64,000 nucleotides of DNA. Origin: Simmondsia chinensis. Lineage: Eukaryota; Streptophyta; Magnoliopsida; Caryophyllales; Simmondsiaceae. Shown piece by piece: positions 46,101 through 56,425 of the stretch (positions within the stretch are counted from its first letter, which is position 1; each line of letters begins with the position of its first letter). Both the position numbers and the translations under genes were made by a program. The notes under the pieces are model-generated. The model searched no databases. It saw only the letters and a list, made by a program, of their open reading frames with translations, and was not told where the DNA came from. The stretch lies in contig JAGTTD010000006.1 of the NCBI GenBank assembly GCA_018398585.1, positions 2,678,501 to 2,742,500 of the forward strand, given 5' to 3'.

Positions 46101-46458
46101 TTCCCACGAATTCCGACGTCCTGTGCTTACTTCCTGGTAACCAAACAAGGCCCAAATCAATCGAGGAAATAACTCAGACTCGTCGCTCAACCAGCTCCAC
46201 CTATTGAATACATCGAAACATAACTCCTCCCTCTCTCTCGCTCCCCCCTCTCACTGCAAGGTATTCCTACCAACAAAGAACACACAAAACCATGAACCAA
46301 TCAACACAAACAACCAAACAATCAACAAATCCACAAAAGGGCAGTACCTTTACAAGAGACCCAGCAATAGAGCCATTCGAATCAACGCCTACAGCACCCG
46401 AAGAGCCCGACCGCATGTATCGAACCCGTTTCTTATCATCGACCTCCCTCCCATGCAT
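40194..46458 (-). CDS. SUO: SUO-like BAH / TFIIS N-terminal domain protein, three coding exons, about 1627 aa
   Basis: Exons 46458-46348 (37 aa, MHGREVDDKKR...), 45064-44693 (124 aa) and 44594-40194 (1466 aa plus TAG); all lengths are multiples of three. Exon 2 is the BAH domain (VGDCALFKP, GVNWLYRPAEVKLGKG, EVFYSFHRDEIPAASLLH, WWLTDRDYI). Residues about 273-413 form a TFIIS N-terminal (LW) domain (FDAVERLVQLM, GLPVLDEWLQEVHRG, ALDKLPVNLNALQ). The long remainder is Ser/Pro-rich and disordered, with GW-type motifs near residues 1219 (LGWRG), 1552 (KWGRQ) and 1613 (GGWDS). It has five DLN-type motifs (FDLNEGF, IDLNVAD, LDLDLNR, FDLNDGP, LDLNAGP). Arabidopsis SUO, of similar length and order, acts in microRNA-mediated translational repression; GW motifs are Argonaute-binding candidates. 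Assignment to the SUO family is firm; function is inferred. No truncation seen. Confidence 0.93.
45943..46152. mobile_element. MITE in SUO-like gene intron 1
   Basis: Ends GGCCTTGTTTGGTTA and TAACCAAACAAGGCC form a 15-bp perfect inverted repeat. Interior contains GGAATTGAATTC and GGGAATTCAATTCC. No clear target duplication. Confidence 0.75.
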
Positions 46459-46960
46459 AGCCTTGCATTTTCCCCAATTTCTCCTTCGATCATCATCAAT
46501 CCCAAATCCCAAAACCCTTATTTCCCACACCAATTCAAACCCACCTCCACAACACACAAACCCTACACCATCCTCCAATCAAACCCTAATTTCCCCCAAA
46601 ATCAAACCCTAAATTAACGGAATCAAAACAAACCCTAAATTAACCGATCCGATTAAAACTCCTATGTATACAACACAGATCCAATTGAAGATTAACAGAA
46701 AACGGAAGAGAGAGAATCGGAGCCGCCGCCGATCTACAAGGAACGTAGAGAGAGAAAGAAGAGAGAGAAGAGATAAAGAGAGAGAAAATCGGGAAAAAAA
46801 GGCCACGCAAGAAGGGGAAAAAGTGGGGCAAAACGGGCAGATCGGGTAGTTCGGGCAGGTCAGTGATAAAATCACCCGCGTAGGACGTAGGGGAACGGTG
46901 ACAGTCAGAAATGTGACTGGTCCACCAGAAAGGAAAAGATGTGGCCCGTGGACAGTTGAC
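46459..46960 (-). promoter_or_regulatory. 5' UTR and proximal promoter of the SUO-like gene
   Basis: On the minus strand the 120 bp around 46730-46800 are pyrimidine-rich (TCTCTCTTCTCTC), as in plant leaders. Short AACCCTAA-type telobox strings (AAACCCTAAATT on the + strand near 46602-46640) occur in the leader, as in many housekeeping plant promoters. No TATA box fixed. Confidence 0.45.
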
Positions 46961-47130
46961 CAAGACCTTCTGACTTTATTCTTTTTCTTTTTTTTATAAA
47001 TAAATAAAATATATAGCTGTATATTGTGTAATATTTTCGTCAGAGCAAAATTGTTATTAACAAAGTAAACAATAGTTTTTAAGGCAATCCTGTGACTTTT
47101 ATTGTTTGTAAATCACATCATTGCTCCAGC

Positions 47131-47643
47131 TAGGGCTGCAAATGAGCCAAGCCGGTTCGTTACGGGCTCGGATCGGATTCGTCTAAGCAGACTTAAGGGT
47201 CGACTTGGCTCGTTTAAGGGCGGCTCATTTGTGAGGTCGATTCATCTCAAAAGCCTCACGAGCCAGCTCATTTATTGGCTCATGAGGTAGCTCATTTATG
47301 GGCTCATGAACCGACTCTTTTATGGGCTCAAGAGCTGCTCAATTATTGATTCGCATGTCTAAATTGAGGAATTGAATTACATATATTTTTTTATTTCTAA
47401 TTTTCATACCTACTTTATTTTATTGCCCTTTTTCTAGCAATCCAAGTAATAATAGTCATAAATGAGTCTAACAAGCCTAATAAATGAACCCAATGAGCCG
47501 AAAAAGCTCAACAAGCTAGCTCGCCAAATAATAAAGCTTAAATGATACTAGTACCGAGCCAGTCTCATTTATTAAATGAGCCGGTCTCATTTAGTTAACG
47601 AGCCAAGCCGAGCAAGCTATGGCTCGGCTCATTTGCAGCCCTA
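47131..47643. mobile_element. MITE with 18-bp perfect ends ('GCAAATGAGCC' family)
   Basis: TAGGGCTGCAAATGAGCC at 47131 and its exact complement GGCTCATTTGCAGCCCTA ending at 47643. About 513 bp, interior of AAGCCGAGC/GCTCGGCT and CTCATTTATGGGCTCATGA units. It sits within another inverted repeat (ATTGCTCCAG before, CTCTGGCAAT after), so it probably jumped into an older MITE. Confidence 0.8.
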
Positions 47644-48177
47644 ACTCTGGCAATAACAATTATTGCCGTTGACAATAATAACTTTCTATTTAGATTGGTA
47701 CCCATTTGTTCTTTGTTTAAAATAATCTCTATTGTTTATACATTTGTTCAAATTAGTTTTTCATCTCCATCTTCTTTCTTATTCAAAATAGTCTCTAATG
47801 TTTATAAATTTATTTACGTTTGTATTTCATCTTCTTTCTTGTTTAAATTAGTTCCTAGTATTTTATTCTATAACAAAATTGATTCATTTTTTATAATTTT
47901 TATCTAAGTTTAGTTGTTGGATGAGGGACTAATTTAGTCACAAAATAAAACATTAAAGGCTATTTCAAAGGAAAAAAAAAAAATAGCAACCAATTTAAAT
48001 AAACTTACAAATATAAGGGACGAAGGGAGTAAATAACTCTTGAAACACATACGAGTAAATTTTTATTTAATTTCAGTCACTAGATTATGGACCAGTTTAA
48101 TCACAAATAAAACATTACGTAATATTTTAAATAAAACATAACAAACCAATTTGAACAAATATACAAATATCAGAGAC

Positions 48178-48278
48178 GCCTCCCTTCAGAGTAGCACCCT
48201 ACGGAGTTAAAGCTGCATACACTTCACCCTTCCGACCTTCCTAGACCCTGTCTTCACAAGAGCCCTTTCAAACGCGGG
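48178..48278 (+). mobile_element. AU-tailed SINE fragment
   Basis: GCCTCCCTTCAGAG, AAAGCTGCATACACTTCACC, GACCTTCCTAGACCCTGTC, AGAGCCC, then a TTTGTTTTT end. Confidence 0.6.
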
Positions 48279-48307
48279 TTTGTTTTTATTGCCATAGACA
48301 AGTATCA

Positions 48308-48565
48308 GAGACCAACAACAACAATAAATCCAGTACCTCAGGGGTTCCTGCATAAGTAGGGTCTGTGAGGGATGGGATGTACGCAGCCTATCCCTTCAAA
48401 GTGGTACCATAAAGGAAGGCTATGTCCGAGAACCCTAACCTGAGAAACATAAAAGCATCTAAGCATAAGAGCATAAAAACAACAGCACAGAGCAAACATA
48501 TAGAAAGTATAAAGCAACAATAGGCAATAAAGTAACAAAACAATAAGCAGATCAAACAGGCATAT
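48308..48565 (-). mobile_element. AU-tailed SINE, non-5S head
   Basis: Minus strand head with TGCTTATTGTTTTGTTAC, TTTATGCTCTTATGCTTAG, then CAGGTTAGGGTTCTCGGA, ATAGCCTTCC, GGGATAGGCTGCGTACATC, GACCCTACTTATGCAGGAAC and a TTGTTGTTG tail. The hydrophobic ORF across it is a composition artefact. Confidence 0.7.
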
Positions 48566-48629
48566 GTATATACAAATATCAGAGACTAACGAAATAAATA
48601 ACTGTAAAAAACATTTTTTCATTCATTAT

Positions 48630-48963
48630 TAGGTTATTTACGCCAAAGGTCCCTATATATTTTTTTTTATTGTGTCAATTTAGTCCCTCTAAAATTAAAA
48701 TCGTGCCAATTTAATCATTTGGTTCAAGCTAAAGCTCAGTTAATGACATAATTTTTAATAGCACAACCACGTCAGATACAAGCAACCCACATCAAATCCA
48801 TCTGTTTACTCAATCTAACCTAACCCGTGGCCGAATCATTAAAAATTTCGTAAAGAACTTACCCTAAAATTACTCTAAGGACCAAATTGACACAATATCA
48901 ATTGTACAATGACTAAATTGACACAATATTCAAACTACATGAACCTATGATGTAAACGATCCA
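48630..48963. mobile_element. MITE-like inverted repeat ('CAATTTAGTCC' family)
   Basis: Starts GGTTATTTACGCCAAAGGTC and ends ACCTATGATGTAAACGATCC, with TTGTGTCAATTTAGTCCC near the left and ACTAAATTGACACAATA near the right. A relative is at about 38245-38600. Target duplication not clear. Confidence 0.6.
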
Positions 48964-50100
48964 TACATAATATTATTGTATTAAAAAGGGGGGGCCCAGA
49001 AACATAAACGCGTCAGAGAGAAGGAAATCAAAGACAATGTTACATTCTGCAGGTGTGTGTGTGTGCGCGCTAATTTTGGAAGTCCCCACTTTCTCTAGGT
49101 TTTTGGTTTTGTAGGCCCCTCCATCATGCCCAATTTCGTCTTTTCCTTTCGTTTTCTCTCTCTTCTGGGCTGTTTTTATTTTGTGTAAATTGACCCGGGT
49201 TACCGTCGGTACGATAGGAATCGTTGATTTTACGATCTAAATGTTGTGCTTGTTTGAGAAGGATGTGGTGTGGGAAGATACGGTACTTTGATTATGACTT
49301 TTTGTCTATTGGTAGAAGTGTGTTAGTTGTGCTTGATTGTGACGAAGTAGGAGAGTCGTTAGTGGAAAGATATCTATTATTGGCTCAGCGAATAAGATGG
49401 ACTCGTCATGTGGGTTGCCTTAAATTGTTACTCATATTGAAACTAGAAACCCACGAAGTACGACTCTGAGCAAATTAACCCACTTTACATATTTATTGGG
49501 TTTTCTTTTACTTTAAATTCGAACACAAATCAAATACGGGTCATTGGCTAAGAACCTGTCTGTTTTGTTTCATTTTTTGTTCGCAATTTATGACTTTTGA
49601 TAAACTAAAAAGCTTGTTTTAGAAATAATATTTTTTAAGTTTTGGGTTTTGTTTTCACTTTGTCTTTGTTTTCTTTATGACGTTTCTGTATTGGTCTCCT
49701 TTTCTCAAGCCTCACTCGTATGGGTGCGTCTACTTTGTATCACGACCGTTGTCGTTAATTACCGGAAAAAAAGAGTTTATAAGTATAAAAAGTATGTGGT
49801 AATGGGCAGCCCATTAAGGTTTGTCCTTGGCTGCACCAACAGCCAACTGTTATGGTCCTTATTTACCATAAATAATTTTAATAAAAAAAGGGAGTTTGGG
49901 ATAAAAAGCCCTAAAAAAGGCAACAATATTGGAAGAAAAAAGGTTGTTGATGTTGATATTGTGGGTTGCCTTAAAAAGTAACAAAATAAAAAAAAAATTT
50001 AAATAATAAAAATGTTACTTATATTTTAGTAGTCCGACTTTTTGGAATGATGCAGTTATAATTTCTTTGTAAGTTTATTGGGTAAAAAATAATTTAACAT
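48964..50100. other. intergenic, no gene supported
   Basis: A short (TG)n(CG)n tract at about 49054-49069. Open frames here have no recognisable domain and no splice context. Confidence 0.5.
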
Positions 50101-50310
50101 ATTTTAAGAAAATTTTGACAAAAATTTTACACTAGTAGGATTTGAACCCCATACCTCTAACATATAAAGTATATTATTACCATGTGAGCTACAATTTTTT
50201 TGTAATTTTATTGGGTAAAAAAATAATTTAACATATATAGAAAAGACATAGGTGGGCTTTTGGCCCTGGCCAGGGAGTCTGCTACCGGGTCGGGCCCAGC
50301 CCGCTTAGAA
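50100..50310 (-). mobile_element. hAT/SINE fragment related to 29130-29842
   Basis: Minus strand: GTAGCTCACATGGTAATAAT with TTAGAGGTATGGGGTTCAAA (SINE boxes A and B), beside a GC-rich terminus-like GGGCTTTTGGCCCTGGCC. Same arrangement as in the ROP intron element. Confidence 0.55.
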
Positions 50311-50514
50311 GGAAGGATAAGGTGTCTCTACCCCGTTGATTGTACCCCAAGATTCCGAATTAAGAGTGAATGACTAAAACTTGTTGATTCTACGAATATC
50401 CGAACAATAATCTAAAAGGAGCTGTATAATTTTTATTGACTTTGAGATTGTGGGTGTGTAATTTTTATTGATGTTGAGATTGTGGGTTGCCTTAGAAAGC
50501 AACAAAATAAAATT

Positions 50515-50775
50515 ACAACAATAACAAACCTTGTTCCAAAAGGGCTCTCGCCAATGCAAGGTCCGGTTACCCATTTAGGGTGCTGCTATAAAGGGAGGCC
50601 ATATCCGAGGAGCCCCAACCTAAAAAGCATAAAAACAAACGGGATAGAGTGAGTATAAAGCAGCAATAAGTAATAAAGTAACAAGCAGTAAAGCAAAGAG
50701 TACAGTAGAGCAACAATACACCATATTAGCAGCAAGCAGCAAGCAGCAAGCAGCAAGCAACAAGCAACCGACAAC
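50515..50775 (-). mobile_element. AU-tailed SINE, non-5S head
   Basis: Minus strand: head with TGCTTTACTGCTTGTTAC, TATCCCGTTTGTTTTTATGC, TTTTTAGGTTGGGGCTCCTC, then GGATATGGCCTCC, GACCTTGCATTGGCGAGAGC and a TTGTTGTAATT tail. Next to the head is a (CTTGCTG)n run (about 50726-50765). Confidence 0.7.
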
Positions 50776-50986
50776 ACACAAAAAATAAAAAAGAAAGGGG
50801 GGGAAAAGGTCATTTTCAAAATTAACTTGTACAAAATGCCTGAATATGACAAATACAAGCCACCCATTCAAAAACAAATCATAATTAATAACACAAGTCA
50901 TTTTCCAGTGTGATGGGTTTCATTTTATGCAACTCCTTCCTTGTCCTTCGGATTTCTTACATGTGTCCATTTTTTATTCTTTCTAA

Positions 50987-51240
50987 GCTTTCATTTACTA
51001 GGCACTAATACAACCGAATTTCATTAAAATTCTGTAGTTAAGCATGCTTGGGTCGAGAGTAGTACCACGATGGGTAACCTCTTGGGAAGTCCTCGTGTTG
51101 CCAACCCTATAAGGTTGGGGGTCTTCGGAAACAACCTCTCGGTAGGGTTACACCCCAAAGGGGTAAGGTTGCGTACATCCACCCTTCCCAGACCCCGCTT
51201 ATGCGTGAGCCTTTGAGGCACTGAGTCTGTTGTTGTCATT
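50987..51240 (+). mobile_element. 5S rRNA-headed SINE with AU-like tail, full length
   Basis: Head: TTACTAGGCACTAATACAAC, AGTTAAGCATGCTTGGGTCG, AGAGTAGTACCACGATGGGT, AACCTCTTGGGAAGTCC, TCGTGTTGCC, i.e. 5S rRNA with its box A, intermediate and box C regions. Then GGTTGGGGGTCTTCGGAAAC, AACCTCTC, GGGTAAGGTTGCGTACATCC, CAGACCCCGCTTATGCGTGA, GCCTTTGAGGCACTGAG, and a TTGTTGTCATTTTTT end. Direct repeats are unclear in the T-rich flanks. Confidence 0.85.
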
Positions 51241-51310
51241 TTTTTTTTTATAAATATATATATTTACTTTTTTAAAATATTAAAACAAGAAGAGCATAAT
51301 GTTTATTATA

Positions 51311-51848
51311 GGGTTATTTATATTTTAGTACTCTGACATTTTTAAAAATAATAAAAAGGACCTTGACCTTTTTGAATTATTAAAAAGACTCTAAGTATTT
51401 GTCATATTAATAAAAAAGCTCCTAAGATTTTATCGCATTAATGAAAAGGCCCCTCTCCGATGTGATGATGTCATTTTTAATCGACAGAGCTGACATGATA
51501 GCTGCATTTTTATCAATGCTGCAGTAAAATGATAAAAAGTCCTTTAAGAACCACAGTTTGAAACAAATTAAGCGAAAATAGATAACTTCTACATAGTACA
51601 ATATCTCAAATTTCGTACTTATAAAGTAAGAATAAGGATATTAAAGCGTACTTTAAGTTATTTTATTGTAGCAATAATAAAAAACTGTTGTCACGTCAGC
51701 TCTATCGATAGAAAATGACGTCATCACGCTGGAGATGGGCCTTTTTATTAATACGACAAAGACGTAGGGGCCTTTTTAATAATTAAAAAAGTTCAGGGTC
51801 CTTTTTATCATTTTCAGAAACGTCGGAGTACTAAAATATAAATAACCC
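51311..51848. mobile_element. Mutator-like MITE, copy A
   Basis: Ends GGGTTATTTATATTTTAGTA and TACTAAAATATAAATAACCC. A 9-bp target duplication with one mismatch: TTTATTATA (51302-51310) and TTTATGATA (51849-51857). Long subterminal inversion includes the CTTTTTATTAAT and GATGTGATGATGTCATTTTT / AAAATGACGTCATCACGC strings. No transposase. Confidence 0.85.
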
Positions 51849-51916
51849 TTTATGATATATACAAGAAGGGCGAATTGTTCGGTTTGTGTAATAGTTAGGT
51901 TACCCACGCCCCAAAT

Positions 51917-52210
51917 TATTAGAATATAAAACCAATCTTAAGCCTTCACTTATTAGCTTAATCTTTTGAGATAGTTGATTTCTTGACATGGTATCAGAGC
52001 CTAGTGACCAAGAGGTCATGAGTTCGAATCCCAATAGCCCCCCACTCTGATATTAACATAATTTAAGCACATGGTATGAGGTGGGCCTTGCACTATCCAC
52101 GTTTCAAGCCCAAACGGGCGTTTGCTTGAGGGATCATGTTAGAATATAAAACTAATCTTGAGGCTTCACCCATCAATTTAAGCTTTTGGGAAAAAGATCG
52201 TTCTTTGACA
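51917..52210 (+). mobile_element. TRIM (terminal-repeat retrotransposon in miniature), complete
   Basis: 5' LTR 51917-51988 (72 bp) and 3' LTR 52137-52210 (74 bp) share TTAGAATATAAAAC, AATCTT, TTCAC, ATCA(A/T)TTTAAGC-type and CTTTTG strings and end TTGACA. Directly after the 5' LTR is TGGTATCAGAGC, the primer binding site complementary to initiator tRNA-Met. A purine stretch (TTGAGGGATCA) precedes the 3' LTR. The interior of about 148 bp is non-coding. Four degraded relatives lie in the ROP introns. Confidence 0.85.
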
Positions 52211-53276
52211 CAAATAATTGGGTGTGCGTGTGTGTGAAGAAAGGGGCGAGAAGGGTGACATGTTTGGGGAAAGGTACAAGAAGGGCAACGCGTTTTGTAC
52301 AAAGAATGAGAAGGATATCATCTTTATTATAAGTGACGGGTATGATAACGGGATAACTAGAAAGATGGTGTGACATATAACGTACACTACAACTAGAAAG
52401 ATGATATGACAAGTGAAAAGATGATGTCGTGAGTGGAAAGACGGCATGGCAAACGACGTGGAATACGTGACGATGTCAATACCATTATTGTTCTTTTTTC
52501 GAAATATGATGGTCTTTACTTTTTTTTTTTCCAAACATTTCGTCCTTTTTGTATGTATACTAAATATTACGGCCTTCTTATTCCTTTTTGCAAGTATGAT
52601 ACGTGTTTATCTGTTTTATACATAATTTGAGTGTATAATACATGCATAAAACTGTAAAAGATCTAAGCTAAACTTAAGTTCATCAGACTAGGGCCCGCCA
52701 GCTTCAAATATTTGGAACTAATATTTTACTTGTTCAGGCTAGTTTACGCTTAAGTTGGGTTTGTCAAGGCTTATTTATGTGCGTACTCATGCTCAACTTG
52801 TTTAACTGGATGAACCGCCTCAATTCAGCTTAAGTTGAAAAGGACAAAGCCTTTTAAGCTTAATAACAAGCCAACTCAAAAGGCCACATCATTTGCACTT
52901 CGATTGGAAAATGCTAAGCGAGTTACGTGACATATGATTCCGACACTTGAATTTGATATTTTGTCAGAATTTGGACAATTTTTCCTAAAACACTAATTTG
53001 ACAATATATATACTATCATAATTGTACAATACATCAACATCTTTTGGCAAAATTTCATCAATTTCAAACAAAAAACAAATCATCGGAAGATACCCGTGTG
53101 GAGCAAGGATCAAGTACATTTATTAAAAACAAATGCACGATGCATTTTACTATATTAAGTCTCTCTCTATATAAATATATGTATATATGTATATATGTAT
53201 GTATGTGTATATATATATATGTATGTACGTATGTATGTATATATACTTATATCTAAAGCTAAATGATTTAAAAGGC
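52211..53276. other. intergenic, low complexity
   Basis: No gene supported. A patch of AAGATGATGT-type imperfect repeats (about 52380-52460), a degraded AAGCTTAA/CTCAACTTG MITE-like stretch (about 52680-52900) and a TATG/TATA microsatellite (about 53172-53250) are visible. Confidence 0.5.
53172..53250. repeat. (TATG)n/(TA)n microsatellite
   Basis: Mixed TATATG and TATG units over about 80 bp. Confidence 0.8.
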
Positions 53277-53374
53277 AACAACAACCGTCCTAATGCCACA
53301 AGAGCTCCCGCCGAAGCAGGGTCGGTAGCCTTACCTCTTACGGGTGCTACCCTAAAGAGAGATTGTGTCCAAGT
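53277..53374 (-). mobile_element. AU-tailed SINE fragment
   Basis: Minus strand: TTGGACACAATCTCTC, AGAGGTAAGGCTACCGACCC, TGCTTCGGCGGGAGCTCTTG, GGCATTAGGAC, TTGTTGTTGCC tail. Confidence 0.65.
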
Positions 53375-54065
53375 TAGGGGTGTAAACGATCCGAGCTGGT
53401 CGTAAGGAGCTCGTGAATAGCTCGAATAAAACTTGACTTGAACTCGAATTAACCGAGTTCGAGTTCGAGTATCAAAAGGTACTCAATTAATAAACGAGTA
53501 CGAGTCGAGTAGTGAACTACTCGGCTCGATACTCGACTAAATACTCCACTCGATACTTGATTAAGTACTCAACTCGATACTTGGAATTGGCACTCGATTC
53601 GATACTGGACTCATATGAAGTAGTTCTTGTGCATTATTTTCTTTTGAAAGAGATGGCTTGTGATATTAATAGTAGAATGAAAGAAGGAATATTGAATTCC
53701 TTGTAAAAGATGACATGTTACATTTGTGGCGGAGTAAAAGAACTTGTATTTAGTTTGCTTGTATTTTTTGAAATGTAGTTTTTGATGCACTTTTGCTATT
53801 AATATATCGGTGATTTATGATTATATATATTAAAATATAGTGTGGGCAATAGTTGAGTATAATTAATGTTCAAGTATATAGAATAATATTATAATAGAGC
53901 TCATTTGTTAAACGTTCATATGCACAATAAACGAGTATTCGAGTCAAGTTGAGTACGCGAATATTTAATCGAGTTCAAGTTCGAGCTCGAGCAAAATTAA
54001 CTACTTGAATCGAGTTTGAATACTGAGGTACTCGGCTAGGCTCAACTCAACTTGGTTAAAAAATG
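53374..54065. mobile_element. 'GTGTAAACGA..GAGC' hAT-like MITE, long copy
   Basis: Starts AGGGGTGTAAACGATCCGAG with many ACTCGAT/ATCGAGT units on both sides of an AT-rich core (about 53600-53880), then GAGTTCAAGTTCGAGCTCGA and GGTACTCGGCTAGGCTCAAC. The right terminus is not clear. Confidence 0.5.
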
Positions 54066-54081
54066 ATGCGTTTATTTTTAA

Positions 54082-54208
54082 CAGCAACAACAACAACAAT
54101 TTCCCGCTTGCACGGGATCTGGGGGGTAGGATGTACGTAGCCTTATCCTATCAGAGTGAGACTCTGACGAGAGACTGTTTCTAAGGACCCCCAACCTGAT
54201 AGATAAGA
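54082..54208 (-). mobile_element. AU-tailed SINE fragment
   Basis: Minus strand: AGGTTGGGGGTCCTTAGAAA, CAGTCTCTC, GATAAGGCTACGTACATCC, CAGATCCCGTGCAAGCGGGA, TTGTTGTTGTTGCTG tail. Confidence 0.7.
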
Positions 54209-54603
54209 GGTGATGCATTTATTTTTAACAACTGCACATAAAAATAATAAAAATTTCATACTTTATAATACCCGGTTATGTTATATATAAATAAATGTTT
54301 AAATTTAGGATATCTAAGTATAAATTTGCACATATATAATGTAAGTAGTTGTGGTGATTGATTGATTGATGGAGACAAGCAACTAAATTATTTTGAAACA
54401 TAAAGAGTTAGTTGTTACCCTAATTCCTTGTGTTTTATCTTTTAGATTAAGATAAGATGAAGAATATTCTTAACTAGATTTGGTTTCAACTTCTCTACTT
54501 GTTAATCATTGTTTTCCCTAAACAAGCTCAGGGGCAGGGTCGGTACCGACATTCTCAAGGTCGCAATCAAAATTTTCAAATGGGTACTTTATGTATAATA
54601 ATA

Positions 54604-55114
54604 GGATTATTTACATTTTAGTACTCTGACATTTTTGAAAATAATAAAAAGATCCCTTTGTTTTTGTCATATTAATAAAAAGACCCCTAAATTTTTGTCT
54701 CAATAATAAAAAAGCTTCTCTCTGACTTGATTATGTCATTTTTAGCCGACAGAGCTGATATGACAGTTGTATTTTTATTAATGCTATAGTAAAATGATAA
54801 AAATATTATTTAATAACCATATCTTAAAACAAATTAAGCGAAAATAGATAGCTTTTACATAACACAATATATCGAATTTTGTACTTATAAAGTACAAAAA
54901 GAGGCGTTGAAGAGAACTTTATGTCATTTTATTTTAGCACTAATAAAAAGCAATTGTCACGTCAGCTCTATCGATAGAAAATGACGTCATCACGCTTGAG
55001 AGGGGCCTTTTTATTGATACGATAAAAACTTATGGGCCTTTTTAATAATTCGAAAAGGTCAACGTCCTATTTATTATTTCCAAAAATATCAGGGTACTAA
55101 AATGTAAATAACTC
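54604..55114. mobile_element. Mutator-like MITE, copy B
   Basis: Perfect 9-bp duplication ATAATAATA (54595-54603 and 55115-55123). Ends GGATTATTTACATTTTAGTA and TACTAAAATGTAAATAACTC. Interior matches copy A (51311-51848). Confidence 0.85.
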
Positions 55115-55499
55115 ATAATAATATTTCTCTTACAACTTATTAATATGAACAACTATTACTTCAAAAATCACATCATCTAAAATTTGGGAGCCTTAAAATT
55201 TGGAGGTCTCAAGTGGTTGTTTGAATAACTTGGGGTTATGTCCAACCATGCTTGTGGGTCAACTATTGTAGTATTAATTTTGAATGAACCAACTATCTCA
55301 ACGGTTTAAATTGTTAAACGAATGTTTATGAATGATTTTGTACTCTAATATCCCTATCACGGAAGTTTCCACTAAGCTTAAAGCCTATTTGGCCAAACTG
55401 TGAAAAAATTGTTTGTTTTAGAAGCATTTTTATAAAAATTGTTTTCAATCTATGTACACTTTTGTCTAAAAAATTTTTAGTTTTGCTTCTACTTTTACT

Positions 55500-56425
55500 T
55501 TTTTTTCTATAAGTGACACCGAAGTGCCGATACAAGACAGACAAACTCGAAAAACGAGGCCTGAAGTTAGCCTGAAGCTAGCCGAAAGAAAACCAAAAAA
55601 CAAGAACAACAAAAGAAAAAGAAAAAACAGGACGTCAAACGAAGCAGAAGGAACACGGAGAGGCGAAGACCCGACAGGAGACCAAACAGCCAAAACAAAC
55701 GACGCAAGCGGACCCAAAGAAGACAAAAACCCAGACAAACAACCACAACAGCAAACCTGGAAAGCACAAAGACAAACGGCCAAACAAAACAAAACACAAA
55801 ACACAAAAACCACAAAGGAGCCGGAGCTAAGCCAACAAACACGGAAACCCCAGCAACAACCAGAAACAACCGCTAGAAACAAGCCCAACCACACAAGCCA
55901 AATCAATGAGCAAGGATGTATGCCACCTCAACCTGGTTGAAACCATCGAAGTTGACGCCCACCCTTTGCCCTATCTCTATAACTCGCTCCGCAGTCAGGA
56001 TCCTCTCTTCATAAACTTCTTCCGTGATTTTCTGGATTCGATTACCCCTATTTCGGTTTTTCTTCTTCTTCTTCGCTAACTTAGGAGATTTTCCAGCATT
56101 ACTTGTAGGAGACATATGCTTCAGGAAATCTTGCAGCTCTCGCTTCTCTCTATCCTTCATCTTGCGCTTAAACGCTTTTCTCTGTTTTCTTGTTGAGCGC
56201 ACTTTTTCTTTTATTCTCCAGCCCGAGCTAGGCCCTCCCATGGAAGGAGCTGCATCTTGCTGACACAACAACATACTAACCTCAGCTTTAGAGTTACCCA
56301 TTTCTGCAATGGGTTCGAATCCTGGAGGAAACTCAGGCCCAGATGTTGTAGACTCATTATCACTATTACTTTCCCGAGTATCGATAACAGGCGCGGTTTT
56401 CTGGGCATGATGTTGAATCTCTGGA
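55500..56425 (-). mobile_element. LINE-derived insertion with a partial ORF1-like frame
   Basis: 15-bp direct repeat GCTTCTACTTTTACT at 55485-55499 and 56426-56440. Poly(A) appears as the T run at 55500-55506. From the 5' side on the minus strand it has a frame (about 56408-55903) with a very basic middle (KVRSTRKQRKAFKRKMKDREKR split as KVRSTRKQRKAFKRK) and LAKKKKKNRNRGNR, then a GT-rich 3' region of about 390 bp, then poly(A). There is no endonuclease, RT or RNase H between the basic frame and the tail. The insertion landed inside a MITE-like repeat (AAGCACTTTT/AAAGTAG). Confidence 0.7.

Noticed and set aside
49224..49469. 81-aa ORF
   Set aside because: No domain, no neighbours or splice signals; length expected by chance.
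50586..50901. Leu/Cys-rich ORFs of 93 aa
   Set aside because: Translation of the (CTTGCTG)n run and the head of a SINE.
50987..51110. 5S rRNA gene
   Set aside because: Head resembles 5S rRNA but has several substitutions, is single, and is joined to a SINE body, so it is not a working 5S gene. The same holds for 19862 and 23130-23246.
55466..55906. 146-aa hydrophobic, Cys-rich ORF
   Set aside because: GT-rich 3' tail of the LINE-derived insertion plus flank; no start context or homology.
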